Origin: a virus | DNA: 64,000 bases | Strand: one strand, 5' to 3' | Virus record (IMG/VR): IMGVR_UViG_3300046616_000314 | Location: 350,616-414,615 of that record | Shown: one piece after another, positions 16,563 through 24,156 of the stretch | How positions within the stretch are numbered: position 1 is the first letter of the stretch | Layout of the letters: each line of letters begins with the position of its first letter | Position numbers and translations under genes: made by a program | The notes under the pieces: generated by a model | Databases searched by the model: none | Told to the model about the DNA's origin: nothing | What the model saw: the letters and a program-made list of their open reading frames with translations, nothing else

Positions 16563-16813
16563 CCCGCAACGAAACGATCTACTTCAACCCAGAGCAAACG
16601 CCGTTTCGGTATAGCCGTAAGCGGGCTCTTGTCATTGGGCTAGCCAGCCACAATGCATCGCGGTTTGGGCACCTTACAGATGAAGCCAATGCCATTACGA
16701 AATGGATGGATACCAATGGCATCATGTGGTGGTGGCGTGGGATGCTGGGGAATTACACCACGATTGGAATTTATGAAAAAGACTTTCCTTATTTCAAATT
16801 GAAATGGCTATGA
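16559..16813 (+). CDS. KW-tail family protein, degenerate
   Basis: 84 residues. Centre TKWMDTNGIMWWW has no Cys or LGYYP, and the acidic box is reduced to YEKDFPYFKLKWL. N-terminus RKRALVIGLASHNASR is unique in the block. Confidence 0.8.
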   Translation: MTRNETIYFNPEQTPFRYSRKRALVIGLASHNASRFGHLTDEANAITKWMDTNGIMWWWRGMLGNYTTIGIYEKDFPYFKLKWL

Positions 16814-17043
16814 CCGAACTAGTGATCGAATATGACACCTTCATGGATGTCGATGGCTGGTTCATCGACCCACGGTATCGGCGTAACGATCCGTTCACGT
16901 CATGGTGCATGGAAAATCTTGGCTATTATCCCAAGGCAGAAATGCGCTCTACGGCACCGCCGACCGAGAGTTATTCTACCGGAGTGGTTGGACATTTCCT
17001 AAGCGACGATCATGCCGCCATGTTCAAGTTGAAATGGCTATGA
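16810..17043 (+). CDS. KW-tail family protein
   Basis: 77 residues, ATGA overlap. VDGWFIDP, TSWCMENLGYYPKA, tail LSDDHAAMFKLKWL. Confidence 0.85.
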   Translation: MTELVIEYDTFMDVDGWFIDPRYRRNDPFTSWCMENLGYYPKAEMRSTAPPTESYSTGVVGHFLSDDHAAMFKLKWL

Positions 17044-17264
17044 TTACTGTCCCGGTTGAATATCACGTGTATTATGAGATTGAAGGCTGGTACGTCAATC
17101 AACATGAGCCGGATACTGAGGACGACGCCCATTTTAGCAAATGGTGTATGAACACTCTTGGTTATTATCCATGGATTCACTACTCACGAAGCGGCTTCGG
17201 TGAGCTTACCGCAAATTTCGAGACTGCCGAAGACGCAGCAGTATTCAGGTTGAAATGGCTATGA
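17040..17264 (+). CDS. KW-tail family protein
   Basis: 74 residues, ATGA overlap. IEGWYVNQ, SKWCMNTLGYYPWI, tail ETAEDAAVFRLKWL. Confidence 0.85.
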   Translation: MITVPVEYHVYYEIEGWYVNQHEPDTEDDAHFSKWCMNTLGYYPWIHYSRSGFGELTANFETAEDAAVFRLKWL

Positions 17265-17491
17265 CCAGTATTCTCGTTCGGTATGGGACCTATGCACGAG
17301 TCGATGGCTGGTACATGGATTGGGAATTTTCAAAGCCCGAAGAGGCTTTTGTACTCTGGTGCGATAAGCATCTAGGTTATTATCCCAAAACTACATCTGT
17401 TCGCAACACATTGAATGGCAGTACGGAATTTGTTAGAGTAGAATTAGAAAACGATGACCATGCAATGTTGTTCAAGTTGAAGTGGCTATGA
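17261..17491 (+). CDS. KW-tail family protein
   Basis: 76 residues, ATGA overlap. VDGWYMDW, VLWCDKHLGYYPKT, tail ENDDHAMLFKLKWL. Confidence 0.85.
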   Translation: MTSILVRYGTYARVDGWYMDWEFSKPEEAFVLWCDKHLGYYPKTTSVRNTLNGSTEFVRVELENDDHAMLFKLKWL

Positions 17492-17859
17492 GAATTCGTC
17501 AGCTTTCCTTCCCGGTTGTGAACAGCAAAGAGGTTGTCACCTTCTATTTTGCTGCGATCCCCACGCGCCTAATCTTCGGCGACGTGAACGCCCAGGATTG
17601 GTTGAGACAGAACTGTGGGTTTTGTAATACTGAACTGATTTTCAATCCCGTTGAGCGTGCCATTCGTAAAGACTTCTACGAAAGCAATGTCATGTGGGGT
17701 TTGATTATAGACGCAAACGATACAGAAACATCGGGCTATGGGCGTATGTTCTATAAATTGTGTGAGCCTGATATGTCCGAATATCTCACGCGCAGTTATT
17801 GCATTTGGTTTCGGCGCGAAGAAGATGCGGCAATGTTCAAGATGAAATATCATGGATAG
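17488..17859 (+). CDS. KW-tail family protein, long divergent
   Basis: 123 residues. Centre QDWLRQNCGFCNTEL, 40 extra residues, tail RREEDAAMFKMKYHG. No GWY box. Overlaps the next gene by eight bases. Confidence 0.8.
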   Translation: MRIRQLSFPVVNSKEVVTFYFAAIPTRLIFGDVNAQDWLRQNCGFCNTELIFNPVERAIRKDFYESNVMWGLIIDANDTETSGYGRMFYKLCEPDMSEYLTRSYCIWFRREEDAAMFKMKYHG

Positions 17860-18379
17860 AATTACGATCATGGGTCCGACCGAGACCCACGAGCTTTCCG
17901 GGTATTCCCTGAATCACGCGATTGCCTATGTCTCCAATTTCATATCGCTTCGCGAACACGTTATCAAATGGTTGAACACCTATCAGATCAACGTGACCGT
18001 TCAAGTTATCGCTTCGCAGCAATACAACGCCAAGAAAGAGCGGCTTGATGCACGTAACCAAGGCTATGACAAAATCGGACGTAAGATCATCTTGCGTTTC
18101 GAGCGTGATTCCGAAGCGTTGCTATTCTGGTATCACCATGATCTGAAACACACGGTTCATTTTTGCGACAAGTTGGGTCAGCACATTCATTATGGTGATC
18201 GCCGGTATTATTTCACCGCACATATTGAAGACTGGATTGCGGAAAATGATATCCTTGTCCCGCTGATTGATCGAACAGCGAAGACATTTCAAGAAGGCGT
18301 GACCGAAGTCGGATATCACTATGATATCTGGTTTGCTAAGGACGAACATGCTACAATGTTTAAATTGAAATGGGGCTGA
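17852..18379 (+). CDS. Double KW-tail family protein
   Basis: 175 residues that read as two family units fused: unit 1 has HVIKWLNTYQINVTV and the degenerate tail ERDSEALLFWYHH (about 90-102); unit 2 has EDWIAENDILVPLI and tail AKDEHATMFKLKWG. Fusion needs only loss of a stop at a junction. Last family gene of the plus block. Confidence 0.85.
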   Translation: MDRITIMGPTETHELSGYSLNHAIAYVSNFISLREHVIKWLNTYQINVTVQVIASQQYNAKKERLDARNQGYDKIGRKIILRFERDSEALLFWYHHDLKHTVHFCDKLGQHIHYGDRRYYFTAHIEDWIAENDILVPLIDRTAKTFQEGVTEVGYHYDIWFAKDEHATMFKLKWG

Positions 18380-18381
18380 AG

Positions 18382-18696
18382 ATGTTCGTTGATTACGAAA
18401 AAATCGGCACGTACTTGATGATTATGGCTGGCATTGGGATGCTGTTCCTTGTGCCTCTCATCTTCATCGCAGGCGACCAATCCTTTGACGATGCCGTTGC
18501 AAAGCAAATGGTCGTTGATCGCGGCTACACCAGTGTTCGAATCGACCAACCGGCGCCTATGCAATGCGCTGGACGCTATCAGACCAACTCACGCTATTTT
18601 GTGGCGAAGCGTACAGATGGACGATGGGCACGGGGTGTATTATGCGCCGGAACGTTCAATCAGAACGTCGATGTCAAAGAATACAAAGTCTACTAG
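18382..18696 (+). CDS. Small membrane-anchored protein
   Basis: 104 residues from ATG 18382, right after the array's last stop; an ATG four codons earlier overlaps that gene. One clear membrane segment, LMIMAGIGMLFLVPLIFIAG (about 11-30), then a polar domain with two Cys (MQCAGRY, VLCAGTF) that could pair if exported. Last gene before the convergence point. Confidence 0.75.
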   Translation: MFVDYEKIGTYLMIMAGIGMLFLVPLIFIAGDQSFDDAVAKQMVVDRGYTSVRIDQPAPMQCAGRYQTNSRYFVAKRTDGRWARGVLCAGTFNQNVDVKEYKVY

Positions 18697-18908
18697 CCGT
18701 ACTTCAGCTTCAGCATAGCCGCTGCATCTTCGTTCTTATGATACATCTGTATTCTGAGCATTCGGGGATCGCCGAAGCTATAGCCCCAACGTGTTCCAAA
18801 ATTTGACGCCATGAACTGATATAGTTCATCGGTCAACATGAAATCGTCTGCATTGCCTGCCATTGGCAAATACACGGTGTGGAAACACTCGTCAGTAGCG
18901 GTTTTCAT
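18693..18908 (-). CDS. KW-tail family protein
   Basis: 71 residues from ATG 18908, which makes the ATGA overlap (an earlier ATG at 18920 is inside the neighbour). Centre LYQFMASNFGTRWGYS, tail KNEDAAAMLKLKYG. Sister of 19261-19494 (LYMYMSQTFELAWSYS). Last gene of the minus block; overlaps the convergent gene by four bases. Confidence 0.8.
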   Translation of the reverse strand: MKTATDECFHTVYLPMAGNADDFMLTDELYQFMASNFGTRWGYSFGDPRMLRIQMYHKNEDAAAMLKLKYG

Positions 18909-19261
18909 TGCGTAACCCATAGTAAGCGCATAAGCGTCATATCTTCTTCACTAGTGAAGAAAAACCGATGTAGTTTCGGATGAATCGGGTCTTCAGCCAT
19001 GATGAAATACGTCCAAGGCTGAAACGTAATCTTTTTCGGGACAATATTCAACATATTATCGAGAAAGCTTTTGTTGCTGGTATGGTATTCGATATCAAAC
19101 GTGAATAGTTCTTTGTGTTCAAGCATGTCATTAATATACGACATGATCCAATCTATGTTTTCATTCGTGGCGGTAATGTAATGGAAGCTCAAGCGTCGCA
19201 AACCTTGTTCGGCGGCGCGAGCATATACTTCATCAAGGTCTTTGGAGGTTATTTTAGGCAT
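18905..19261 (-). CDS. KW-tail family protein
   Basis: 118 residues. Helix NIDWIMSYINDML in place of WC; tail TSEEDMTLMRLLWVTQ, where the KW has moved to LLW. The start abuts the upstream stop with a one-base overlap. Confidence 0.8.
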   Translation of the reverse strand: MPKITSKDLDEVYARAAEQGLRRLSFHYITATNENIDWIMSYINDMLEHKELFTFDIEYHTSNKSFLDNMLNIVPKKITFQPWTYFIMAEDPIHPKLHRFFFTSEEDMTLMRLLWVTQ

Positions 19262-19494
19262 CAGCCGAACTTCATCTTTACAAGCGCAATGTCATCATCC
19301 GTGCCCGCAAAAGTGCTGATGGTGATGATTTTGGTCAAAGGATTCATCGAATAGCTCCAAGCTAATTCGAACGTTTGGCTCATATACATATACAGTTCGT
19401 AAGACAAGAACATGGTTCTGCTATGCCGAGTGTCGGTTGTGCGCTCACTGAACGCCAGTTCGATCTTACGGGTATTGATAATGTGATACTTCAT
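19261..19494 (-). CDS. KW-tail family protein
   Basis: 77 residues, tail GTDDDIALVKMKFG. N-terminus MKYHIINTRKIELAF; ATGA overlap. Pairs with 18693-18908 by its centre. Confidence 0.8.
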   Translation of the reverse strand: MKYHIINTRKIELAFSERTTDTRHSRTMFLSYELYMYMSQTFELAWSYSMNPLTKIITISTFAGTDDDIALVKMKFG

Positions 19495-19733
19495 AGGAAT
19501 TTCAGCTTGAATAGCATCGCGATCTCTTCATCATTGAAGTTGATGATGAAACGTTTGCGGTTCGACAATAGCAATCCCGTCACGAATTGAAACCCTGGTG
19601 GGGCAATGCCGTGGTCGTTGAACCATTCCAGCACGTGCGGACGGTATTCCCAACGCGCAGACGGTCCAACGATGAAAATCTTATCATCGGTGTCTGACGC
19701 CCATTTGCGGGCTGATTCGTGAATGACCTTCAT
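19491..19733 (-). CDS. KW-tail family protein
   Basis: 80 residues from ATG 19733 (ATGA overlap). Centre LEWFNDHGIAPPGF, Cys replaced by Phe; tail NDEEIAMLFKLKFL. Confidence 0.85.
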   Translation of the reverse strand: MKVIHESARKWASDTDDKIFIVGPSARWEYRPHVLEWFNDHGIAPPGFQFVTGLLLSNRKRFIINFNDEEIAMLFKLKFL

Positions 19734-19945
19734 AGCCATTTCATCTTGAATGCAACGGCTTCTTCACTCGATAAGAATTCGAGGACGATCATGTCTTTGG
19801 TGGCACTTTTAGTGATAGATGGAAGGCTGATGCCATTGGCATTGCACCATTGCTTCACTTCGCCCGAAAGTCTCGCCTGCCACGAATTGTAGTAGACGAT
19901 TTCTTTGGCGGCGGGCAAATGATAGGAAAAGGCGATTGTCTTCAT
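19730..19945 (-). CDS. KW-tail family protein
   Basis: 71 residues. Centre KQWCNANGISLPSI, tail SSEEAVAFKMKWL. Near the minimal NxIxxP type. Confidence 0.85.
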   Translation of the reverse strand: MKTIAFSYHLPAAKEIVYYNSWQARLSGEVKQWCNANGISLPSITKSATKDMIVLEFLSSEEAVAFKMKWL

Positions 19946-20175
19946 AGGAATTTCAGCTTGAACATGGCTGCATCGTCCTCACTAGCGAACGTCAACACAA
20001 AGCCGTTTGCAGTCTTACCAGTATACCGAAGTTCTCGAAAACAAATCAATTTAATTCCGGCGGCGAGAAGTTGCGTTCTCCCCTCCCTGGTAAGACGGCG
20101 ATTGTAGGACCCATGTTCGACGCTCAAAAAAGTGAATTCAATGAACTGCGAATATGTAACAGTAAGGTCGCTCAT
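19942..20175 (-). CDS. KW-tail family protein
   Basis: 77 residues from ATG 20175 (ATGA overlap). Centre RTQLLAAGIKLICF lacks WC; tail ASEDDAAMFKLKFL. Confidence 0.8.
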   Translation of the reverse strand: MSDLTVTYSQFIEFTFLSVEHGSYNRRLTREGRTQLLAAGIKLICFRELRYTGKTANGFVLTFASEDDAAMFKLKFL

Positions 20176-20420
20176 GACCATTTCATCTTGAACATCATGG
20201 CATCCTCATCCGTATAAAATGAGAATACGTACATATAGGACAACACCACTTCGCCGGGAAAGTGTGCAGCGTTGAATGCTGTCGTGTTGATACGCGGTTC
20301 TCGCGCCAAATTCTTTCCACACCAGATGCGAATGTCTTTGCGCAAAACATCGTGATCGTGCGATTGGATATTAATGTAATCGCGAATGTTGTACGGGTGG
20401 ATATAGACACAATTACTCAT
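20172..20420 (-). CDS. KW-tail family protein
   Basis: 82 residues from ATG 20420. Centre IRIWCGKNLAREPRI, tail YTDEDAMMFKMKWS. Confidence 0.85.
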   Translation of the reverse strand: MSNCVYIHPYNIRDYINIQSHDHDVLRKDIRIWCGKNLAREPRINTTAFNAAHFPGEVVLSYMYVFSFYTDEDAMMFKMKWS

Positions 20421-21103
20421 GACGCCCATTTCATCTTGTAGATAAGGCGGGCTTCGTCCGTGGGGAGGAAGAGGAAGTTTTCTTTGCTATTCCAATTCCA
20501 AATGAATTCGCATTTGTGTTGGATGATGAGATCGTAAAGGGCGCCGTCGAACGCTTTGTCAGGCGTATTATATTCCGACTGTTCCTTGATCCAACTCGAC
20601 GTACACCGGGTTGGGTCTAGTAGCGGCGTGGGGACGTATTCGAAGCCGATTCTATTCCACGTGTATTGCCCTGGACGTTCACCGTAGCCGAGACGTTGAA
20701 CAAGATCGTAGGTCAGGTGAACATACGTTTCACCAAATGCTTCATCGTATTTTGCCAAGAAGGCGCACTGATCCGGTGTGACCGGATTGGCGAATTCAAG
20801 ATGGAAAATGGTGACGTGTTTTGGATTCTTGCGGTTCAGGGGACGATTGATGTTCGTCCGACGCAGCAACGGCAATTGCCCGAAGTGTTCAAGAAACCAC
20901 GCTTGATAATCGGGTGCGATCTGCGACCAATACCAATTGGTGCTCCCGATGTCGATTCGTTCGTCGTCATGCCCGGCATGTTCACCGAACCAGAAAGCGG
21001 CGAGATTATTCGAGATAAGAATCTCTACCGTAGGCTTAACTTCAGGCAAGCGCGTATGATTGCTGCCTACCTTGATGACCGTGATATTGGTAAGTTTTCC
21101 CAT
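20417..21103 (-). CDS. Double KW-tail family protein, longest copy
   Basis: 228 residues. Unit 1: YQAWFLEHFGQLPLL then FANPVTPDQCAFLAKY, a decayed tail. Unit 2: YDLIIQHKCEFIW with tail PTDEARLIYKMKWAS. Preceded by a 32-base gap holding an imperfect hairpin, so it may have its own control. Confidence 0.8.
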   Translation of the reverse strand: MGKLTNITVIKVGSNHTRLPEVKPTVEILISNNLAAFWFGEHAGHDDERIDIGSTNWYWSQIAPDYQAWFLEHFGQLPLLRRTNINRPLNRKNPKHVTIFHLEFANPVTPDQCAFLAKYDEAFGETYVHLTYDLVQRLGYGERPGQYTWNRIGFEYVPTPLLDPTRCTSSWIKEQSEYNTPDKAFDGALYDLIIQHKCEFIWNWNSKENFLFLPTDEARLIYKMKWAS

Positions 21104-21105
21104 GC

Positions 21106-21137
21106 GTAGACAATAAACGAAAATACGTTCGTTGTCT
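21106..21137 (-). other. Imperfect hairpin between two array genes
   Basis: On the minus strand TAGACAACGAACG and CGTTTATTGTCTA pair over about 13 positions with one mismatch, around a TATTTT loop. No T run follows, so an RNA-processing or attenuation role is more likely than termination. It lies in one of the few true gaps in the array. Confidence 0.5.
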
Positions 21138-21465
21138 AGTGCAAGTATACGTGCAAGAACTTCATCTTGAACATCGCCGCCATGTCTTCATCGGGAAAAG
21201 GAATGACGTATGTAATAGGGTGCTTTACTTTAGTACCATTGATTCGAGCCAACTGGTCTGCAAAGGCTGTCTCGCCCGTATCGGGTTCTTCGATGCCCAG
21301 TGATGCCAGAACCTCTTCGGACTGTTCTGGGGGCACTTCAGCAATCTCTACACCCCGTTCGTCGCACCATTCTTGCACGGTGCGATAAAGCTCGCGACGT
21401 TTCGCCCAACCGTTGAAGTGGGTCAGCTTGAATACTTGTTCTTCTGTGAGATAGAGATAAAACAT
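21136..21465 (-). CDS. KW-tail family protein with acidic insertion
   Basis: 109 residues. Centre QEWCDERGVEIAEV, then a 30-residue acidic insertion (SEEVLASLGIEEPDTGE), tail PDEDMAAMFKMKFLHVYLH with four extra residues. TATAAATA lies five bases before the start. Confidence 0.85.
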   Translation of the reverse strand: MFYLYLTEEQVFKLTHFNGWAKRRELYRTVQEWCDERGVEIAEVPPEQSEEVLASLGIEEPDTGETAFADQLARINGTKVKHPITYVIPFPDEDMAAMFKMKFLHVYLH

Positions 21466-21469
21466 GAGA

Positions 21470-21477
21470 TATTTATA
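21470..21477 (-). promoter_or_regulatory. Exact match to T4 late promoter box
   Basis: TATAAATA on the minus strand, four bases before ATG 21465. It includes the stop codon context of the upstream gene (CTA TAA), so it may be chance; the short distance to the start also argues against it. Confidence 0.3.
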
Positions 21478-21733
21478 GCCATTTCAATTTGAACAATGTC
21501 GCGTCATCTTCAGATTGGAATTCAATACTGTAGCTATTGATAGTTTTGTCTTCGGGGTCTTCATCAGACCAATTAAGGTGCGTGGTGATCTTGATGTCAT
21601 ATCCCAGGTTGTCGAGACACCATTCACAAACTTCTTTGCCATGGATAGCAGGACGATAGTCGCGACCAATATAGCTCCATTCACAGAGTAAGGTGTAGCC
21701 CTTCTCTTTGGTCAAATGCAATCGCGAAGTCAT
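21473..21733 (-). CDS. KW-tail family protein
   Basis: 86 residues, start 21733 by ATGA overlap. Centre CEWCLDNLGYDIKI, close to the plus-block type; tail QSEDDATLFKLKWL. Confidence 0.85.
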   Translation of the reverse strand: MTSRLHLTKEKGYTLLCEWSYIGRDYRPAIHGKEVCEWCLDNLGYDIKITTHLNWSDEDPEDKTINSYSIEFQSEDDATLFKLKWL

Positions 21734-22050
21734 AGCCATTTCATCTTGAACATCAGTAGATCGGCTGCGGTCTTGAATTTCAAAGAATAGTAATGGGTGG
21801 CGTCCGAATGTTTGGGAGCTTTGTGACGCAGAAATAGCGGAACAAGTTCTAGATTTTGATCACACCATTCTTCAATATTTGCGGCTAGTCTATAGCTATT
21901 GCACAAACGGTTGCCGACCATGCGAAAAACAAAATAGTCTCGCCAGTTCGCGCTTGGAACATCGATGGTAATTTTGTTTCGCACTGATATTGGCACCTTG
22001 ATTACGTGCTTCAGGTCTGATGCGCGAAGGTTTCTGGGATACTCAGTCAT
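21730..22050 (-). CDS. KW-tail family protein
   Basis: 106 residues. Centre EEWCDQNLELVPLF, tail KTAADLLMFKMKWL. Longer N-terminal region (MTEYPRNLRASDLKHVIKVP). Confidence 0.85.
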   Translation of the reverse strand: MTEYPRNLRASDLKHVIKVPISVRNKITIDVPSANWRDYFVFRMVGNRLCNSYRLAANIEEWCDQNLELVPLFLRHKAPKHSDATHYYSLKFKTAADLLMFKMKWL

Positions 22051-22316
22051 AGAAATTTCAACTTGAACTGGACCAATTGTTCGTCAGTGGAATCAGGCAA
22101 ACAAATCAGCCATTCGTTACCAATCATTCCGCTATTACACGTGATGTACGGAAGGGGATCGAACCCGGCGATCTTACACCATTCGATTTCATCTGGCTTG
22201 GTGATGTTGTACTCAAGTTCTTTCCCCTTCAGAACCGAGACACCATAGGGCGACCACGTTGCGAAACGAGTGAGCAACTGAGTAATGTCGATGTCGATAT
22301 AGCGATCTTGTTTCAT
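22047..22316 (-). CDS. KW-tail family protein
   Basis: 89 residues. Centre IEWCKIAGFDPLPY, tail STDEQLVQFKLKFL (acidic box altered). ATGA overlap. Confidence 0.85.
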   Translation of the reverse strand: MKQDRYIDIDITQLLTRFATWSPYGVSVLKGKELEYNITKPDEIEWCKIAGFDPLPYITCNSGMIGNEWLICLPDSTDEQLVQFKLKFL

Positions 22317-22564
22317 AGCCACTTCAACTTGAACAGGGTCGCATCTTCTTCAGATCGAAATACCAGCTTGAGTTTTCCTACGTCTGGTTGATCAGCTTCT
22401 TGAATCCGGGGCGTAGCAATCTTGTTTTCAACACACCATTTTTTGATAGGAGGTACCCAACGGTATATGAAATATGGATTCCCCTCACTGGGATGATAAT
22501 CAGGATTATGCTCTGAAAGGGTCAGAGGAATCAATGCGATATATTGACAAACGAGTGCAGTCAT
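22313..22564 (-). CDS. KW-tail family protein
   Basis: 83 residues. Centre KKWCVENKIATPRI, tail RSEEDATLFKLKWL: a consensus member of the NxIxxP type. Confidence 0.85.
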   Translation of the reverse strand: MTALVCQYIALIPLTLSEHNPDYHPSEGNPYFIYRWVPPIKKWCVENKIATPRIQEADQPDVGKLKLVFRSEEDATLFKLKWL

Positions 22565-22779
22565 AGCCACTTCATCTTGAACATCAACGCGGTTTCTTCG
22601 TCATCGAACACCAGTCGGAATTCTTCGTCGTCCCAGGACAGAGCGGGCATGGTAATCTTGTTGGTGGCGCACCATGACGCGACTTGCGGTCTCCAATTAC
22701 ACACATAGTTACCGTCTTGTGGGTAAGCGTCGATAACCAATTTAAATATCTGCATTTGTGGATAAAGATATTCAGTCAT
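22561..22779 (-). CDS. KW-tail family protein
   Basis: 72 residues. Centre ASWCATNKITMPAL, tail DDEETALMFKMKWL. ATGA overlaps both sides. Confidence 0.85.
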   Translation of the reverse strand: MTEYLYPQMQIFKLVIDAYPQDGNYVCNWRPQVASWCATNKITMPALSWDDEEFRLVFDDEETALMFKMKWL

Positions 22780-22994
22780 AGCCACTTCAGCTTGAATAAC
22801 GTTGCGTCTTCATCGTTGCGATATCCTATCCGAAACTCTTGATCGTCTATTATGCTTTGGCGCAAGTATGGGATGATGATATCGTTGGCGATACACCACT
22901 TACTGACAGCCTCGTGCCAATACCACATGCCTGAAGGTCTATTACAGCGGCATAGGTCTTTCAGTTGCGTGTATGTGTAGTAGATGAGGATCAT
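22776..22994 (-). CDS. KW-tail family protein
   Basis: 72 residues. Centre SKWCIANDIIIPYL, tail RNDEDATLFKLKWL. Layout equal to the neighbour at 22561, suggesting shared recent ancestry. Confidence 0.85.
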   Translation of the reverse strand: MILIYYTYTQLKDLCRCNRPSGMWYWHEAVSKWCIANDIIIPYLRQSIIDDQEFRIGYRNDEDATLFKLKWL

Positions 22995-23218
22995 CGCCAT
23001 TTCAGTTTGAAGAGTGCCGCTTCTTCTTCGGTGTCGATAAACATATCATGAACCCAATCTGTAATATAGCCCACACGACTATAAATTGGACAAGAATCTA
23101 TATTATATACTATGCGATTATCGAAGCACCATTTCTCCATTTCGGGAAGCAACTCCCATTCATTCCAATCAAATTGGGTGACTTCGCGGTCGTATAGACT
23201 GATACGGGTACGGACCAT
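22991..23218 (-). CDS. KW-tail family protein
   Basis: 75 residues from ATG 23218 (TGATG overlap with the CPIC microprotein). Centre EKWCFDNRIVYNID, tail DTEEEAALFKLKWR. Confidence 0.85.
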   Translation of the reverse strand: MVRTRISLYDREVTQFDWNEWELLPEMEKWCFDNRIVYNIDSCPIYSRVGYITDWVHDMFIDTEEEAALFKLKWR

Positions 23219-23373
23219 CACACACCGGGTATGTGTCTAGAGTGATATTCCCGTTGATAATCGCTACACTGATCAAAATAGCCCGTCATGCAGATGGGAC
23301 ATTCGGGTTGATAATGTTCCTCTTCTTGCGAAGACCCTTGCCACCAATTCCAGATAGCCTTGAGAATTTTCAT
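23218..23373 (-). CDS. Hidden 51-residue CPIC microprotein
   Basis: ATG 23373 overlaps the upstream family stop (ATGA) and the TGA overlaps the next ATG, so it is fully spliced into the cassette chain. Sequence starts MKILKAIWNWWQGSSQ and contains CPICMTGYFDQC: CxxC plus a further Cys and several His (EEEHYQ, YHSRH), a possible small zinc-binding knuckle. No KW tail. Not a family member. Confidence 0.75.
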   Translation of the reverse strand: MKILKAIWNWWQGSSQEEEHYQPECPICMTGYFDQCSDYQREYHSRHIPGV

Positions 23374-23624
23374 AGCCATTTGAACCTAAACATCACGGCA
23401 TCTTCGGGAGATTTGAACAGATAGCCGATATGTCTCGATGGGTGAGCCGCATTAGTGAACTCAGGGAAATATCCTAGACTATCCACGCACCATTCATAGA
23501 TGGTTTCTTCAAACGCTATGTATGCATCGGGACCGGCTGTCTTGTTATTACTATGCCACGTCAATAGGTCGCGGATGCCTTCAAAGACAACATGACAATC
23601 AATGATTTCGAAATTATAGGTCAT
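23370..23624 (-). CDS. KW-tail family protein
   Basis: 84 residues from ATG 23624. Centre YEWCVDSLGYFPEF (plus-block type within the minus block), tail KSPEDAVMFRFKWL. Confidence 0.85.
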   Translation of the reverse strand: MTYNFEIIDCHVVFEGIRDLLTWHSNNKTAGPDAYIAFEETIYEWCVDSLGYFPEFTNAAHPSRHIGYLFKSPEDAVMFRFKWL

Positions 23625-23902
23625 AGCCACTTCAGCTTGAATAGCATCGCAGTCTCTTCGTCACATTCCAGATGGACATAACCAATAACGGTTTCCGGCT
23701 GTGGATGATCCGCAAGCGCGCCCGTGATAAAGAATTCTTCTATAATAAAGAGAATGGGTGCATTGCCGATGCCGTTCTTTTTGCACCATCGTATTTGGGA
23801 TAAATTCTGTAAAACATAGCCACGATCTACCGTATCCCAAAGATATTCGGAACAGCGTTCAAGACCAAAGATTTCGTAATAGGTCATCGGAAGTTTCGTC
23901 AT
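23621..23902 (-). CDS. KW-tail family protein
   Basis: 93 residues. YVLQNLSQIRWCKKNGIGNAP and tail CDEETAMLFKLKWL. Recent duplicate of the next upstream gene, which has the same order of motifs (SGYALRNQGQLEWC). Confidence 0.85.
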   Translation of the reverse strand: MTKLPMTYYEIFGLERCSEYLWDTVDRGYVLQNLSQIRWCKKNGIGNAPILFIIEEFFITGALADHPQPETVIGYVHLECDEETAMLFKLKWL

Positions 23903-24156
23903 AGGAACTTCATCTTAAACATCATCGCAACTTCCATGTCGTTGGTACCTATATAGACATAGGCGACAAAATTATCCCTTCGGTACATTTCTGTATCAAC
24001 GATCAACTCCGGTGGTCCTATGATGCCATTCTTATAGCACCATTCCAACTGACCCTGGTTGCGCAAAGCATACCCGGATATTGTGTTCTCCCAAAGCCAG
24101 TCTTCGAATTTACGGGATACAAAAACTTCATCATATGTTACGGCTATTTTGATCAT
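23899..24156 (-). CDS. KW-tail family protein
   Basis: 85 residues. Centre LEWCYKNGIIGPPEL, tail NDMEVAMMFKMKFL. Duplicate partner of 23621-23902: both have MTYYEIF/VTYDEVF at the N-terminus. Confidence 0.85.
   Translation of the reverse strand: MIKIAVTYDEVFVSRKFEDWLWENTISGYALRNQGQLEWCYKNGIIGPPELIVDTEMYRRDNFVAYVYIGTNDMEVAMMFKMKFL

Larger units (their letters stand above)
11635..18379 (+). repeat. Plus-strand KW-tail gene array (23 copies)
   Basis: Head-to-tail paralogs with no intergenic DNA beyond one or two bases. The DNA at each junction is repeated almost word for word: codons for F-K-L-K-W-L followed by stop, giving TTCAAGTTGAAATGGCTATG-like segments roughly every 200-300 bases. Most copies from 12.8 to 17.5 kb share a GWY/GWF box before the helix and WCxxxLGYYP in it. 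Confidence 0.9.

Noticed and set aside
11635-18379. Starts at the ATG/GTG inside K-W-L codons (giving M-A-M or M-V-M N-termini)
   Set aside because: Where an ATGA, TGATG or TAATG start is present I used it, since it fits nearly all junctions; the earlier codons are by-products of the conserved tail DNA. Where it is missing (24903, 25145, 25399, 28169, 35369, 35587) the earlier codon was kept.
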